Origin: Bacillota bacterium
GTDB taxonomy: Bacteria; Bacillota; Bacilli; Bacillales_B; DSM-18226
DNA: 5,930 nt
Direction of reading: 5' to 3'
Assembly (NCBI GenBank): GCA_030705665.1
Contig: JAUZQA010000270.1
Coordinates: forward strand, 1 to 5,930
Position numbers and translations under genes: made by a program. This document shows, piece by piece, positions 5,594-5,930 of this stretch; position 1 is the first letter of the stretch, and each line of letters begins with the position of its first letter. The notes below the pieces were generated by a model. That model had not been told where the DNA came from. It searched no databases and was given only the letters and a program-made list of their open reading frames with translations.

Positions 5594-5599
5594 TTGCCA

Positions 5600-5629
5600 G
5601 AATAACCAATGCCCGATTCACCCATACTA
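5600..5629 (+). promoter_or_regulatory. sigma-G-like forespore promoter for the 43-aa gene
   Basis: GAATA (5600-5604) and CATACTA (5623-5629) are separated by 18 bp. These match every position of the B. subtilis sigma-G consensus, GHATR about 17-18 bp before CATXHTA. The predicted start is near 5637, giving a leader of about 25 bases ahead of the 43-aa gene. A short dyad, CCTTT-TAC-AAAGG (5638-5650), would sit at the very 5' end of the transcript and partly overlap the ribosome binding site. Confidence 0.6.
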
Positions 5630-5661
5630 TCCTTGAACCTTTTACAAAGGAGATGCTAGCT

Positions 5662-5793
5662 ATGGGAAGAACGAAATTGGGCAATCAAAATGCCCAACGA
5701 AACAATAACCGAAAAAAAGGAAAAATAAGCTCTGAACTTGTTGAGTTTACAACAGGGGAAGGATTTGTAAGAAATCGGCCAAAAGATAATTAA
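5662..5793 (+). CDS. 43-aa basic protein, probable small spore protein
   Basis: A short gene with all expected signals: AAAGGAG (5646-5652) 9 bases before ATG 5662, a TAA stop and a strong terminator 3 bases later. The in-frame ATG at 5653 touches the ribosome binding site and is too close to be used. The 43-residue product starts MGRTKLGNQNAQRNNNRKKG, is rich in Asn, Gln, Lys and Arg, has no cysteine, tryptophan or membrane segment, and ends in an acidic-then-basic tail (EFTTGEGFVRNRPKDN). Composition, size and the sigma-G-like promoter fit the minor small acid-soluble spore proteins made in the forespore, although I cannot match it to a named Ssp protein. It lies 68 bp after the helicase gene with no terminator between, so vegetative read-through is possible. 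An RNA-associated role beside the helicase is the alternative. Confidence 0.75.
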   Translation: MGRTKLGNQNAQRNNNRKKGKISSELVEFTTGEGFVRNRPKDN

Positions 5794-5796
5794 GTT

Positions 5797-5823
5797 AAAA
5801 AGGTCCCTTTTTGGGACCTTTTT
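5797..5823. terminator. bidirectional terminator between convergent genes
   Basis: A perfect 11-bp stem (5797-5807 with 5813-5823), AAAAAGGTCCC against GGGACCTTTTT, has a TTTTT loop. A and T runs on both sides let it act on both strands. It ends the 43-aa gene on the plus strand and the Rieske gene, whose stop is 5 bases away, on the minus strand. Confidence 0.93.
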
Positions 5824-5827
5824 GTTT

Positions 5828-5929
5828 CTAGTTGGCTTCCTCCGAAAGATTCGTTAACAGCTTCACCGCTGGCCCATCAATAACCTCTCCAGTAATGCTG
5901 TAACGGGATCCATGGCAAGGGCAGTCCCA
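5828..5929 (-). CDS. Rieske [2Fe-2S] domain, C-terminal end of an oxidoreductase
   Basis: The last 33 codons of a gene that runs in from the right edge. The fragment begins [20 protein letters not shown], which contains the second cluster-binding half of a Rieske domain: C-P-C-H-G-S, supplying one Cys and one His ligand to the [2Fe-2S] centre. The G-x-V-x-x-G-P-A turn follows, then a short acidic tail. The first half (C-x-H) lies outside the window. In Bacillaceae this ending is common in FAD-dependent oxidoreductases with a C-terminal Rieske domain, of which B. subtilis YhfW is an example. A cytochrome b6f/bc-type Rieske subunit or a stand-alone ferredoxin is less likely but not excluded. 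No second stop or frame problem is seen. Confidence 0.85.
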   Translation of the reverse strand, partial: WDCPCHGSRYSITGEVIDGPAVKLLTNLSEEAN

Positions 5930-5930
5930 A

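Overview
This window looks like ordinary chromosome from a low-GC, endospore-forming member of the Bacillaceae (Bacillus, Neobacillus or a relative). The signs are strong AAAGGAG-type ribosome binding sites, TTG start use, many hairpin-plus-T-run terminators, a YfmL-type DEAD-box helicase, a DUF5658 membrane protein and a perfect match to the sigma-G (forespore) promoter consensus. I see no insertion sequence, phage gene, CRISPR array, tRNA or rRNA.

Layout, left to right: (1) the 3' end of a 4Fe-4S ferredoxin-domain membrane protein and its terminator; (2) a 614-aa WG-repeat protein with a C-terminal DUF4163/DUF3298-like region and no signal peptide; (3) a perfect 21-bp bidirectional terminator where it converges with a minus-strand gene for a 97-aa membrane-anchored protein of unknown function; (4) a 235-bp divergent control region holding several palindromes, a 9-bp tandem repeat and an FNR/CRP-family-like site; (5) a two-gene unit, DUF2249 protein plus metallo-beta-lactamase-fold hydrolase, closed by a terminator; (6) a small three-helix DUF5658 membrane protein; (7) a YfmL-like DEAD-box RNA helicase; (8) a 43-aa basic hydrophilic protein behind a sigma-G-like promoter, with a terminator; (9) on the minus strand, the last 33 residues of a Rieske [2Fe-2S] protein, probably the C-terminal domain of a YhfW-like oxidoreductase.

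Two places deserve most attention. The first is the DUF2249-MBL unit. Its candidate promoter has a CRP/FNR-type dyad centred at -41.5, the class II activator position, and ResD-like repeats further upstream, which suggests control by oxygen, nitric oxide or redox state. An inverted repeat in the 60-bp gap between the two genes could hide the ribosome binding site of the MBL gene and so couple its translation to the DUF2249 gene. The second is the 43-aa gene, which is probably an unannotated minor spore protein. I found no new multi-gene defence or mobile system.
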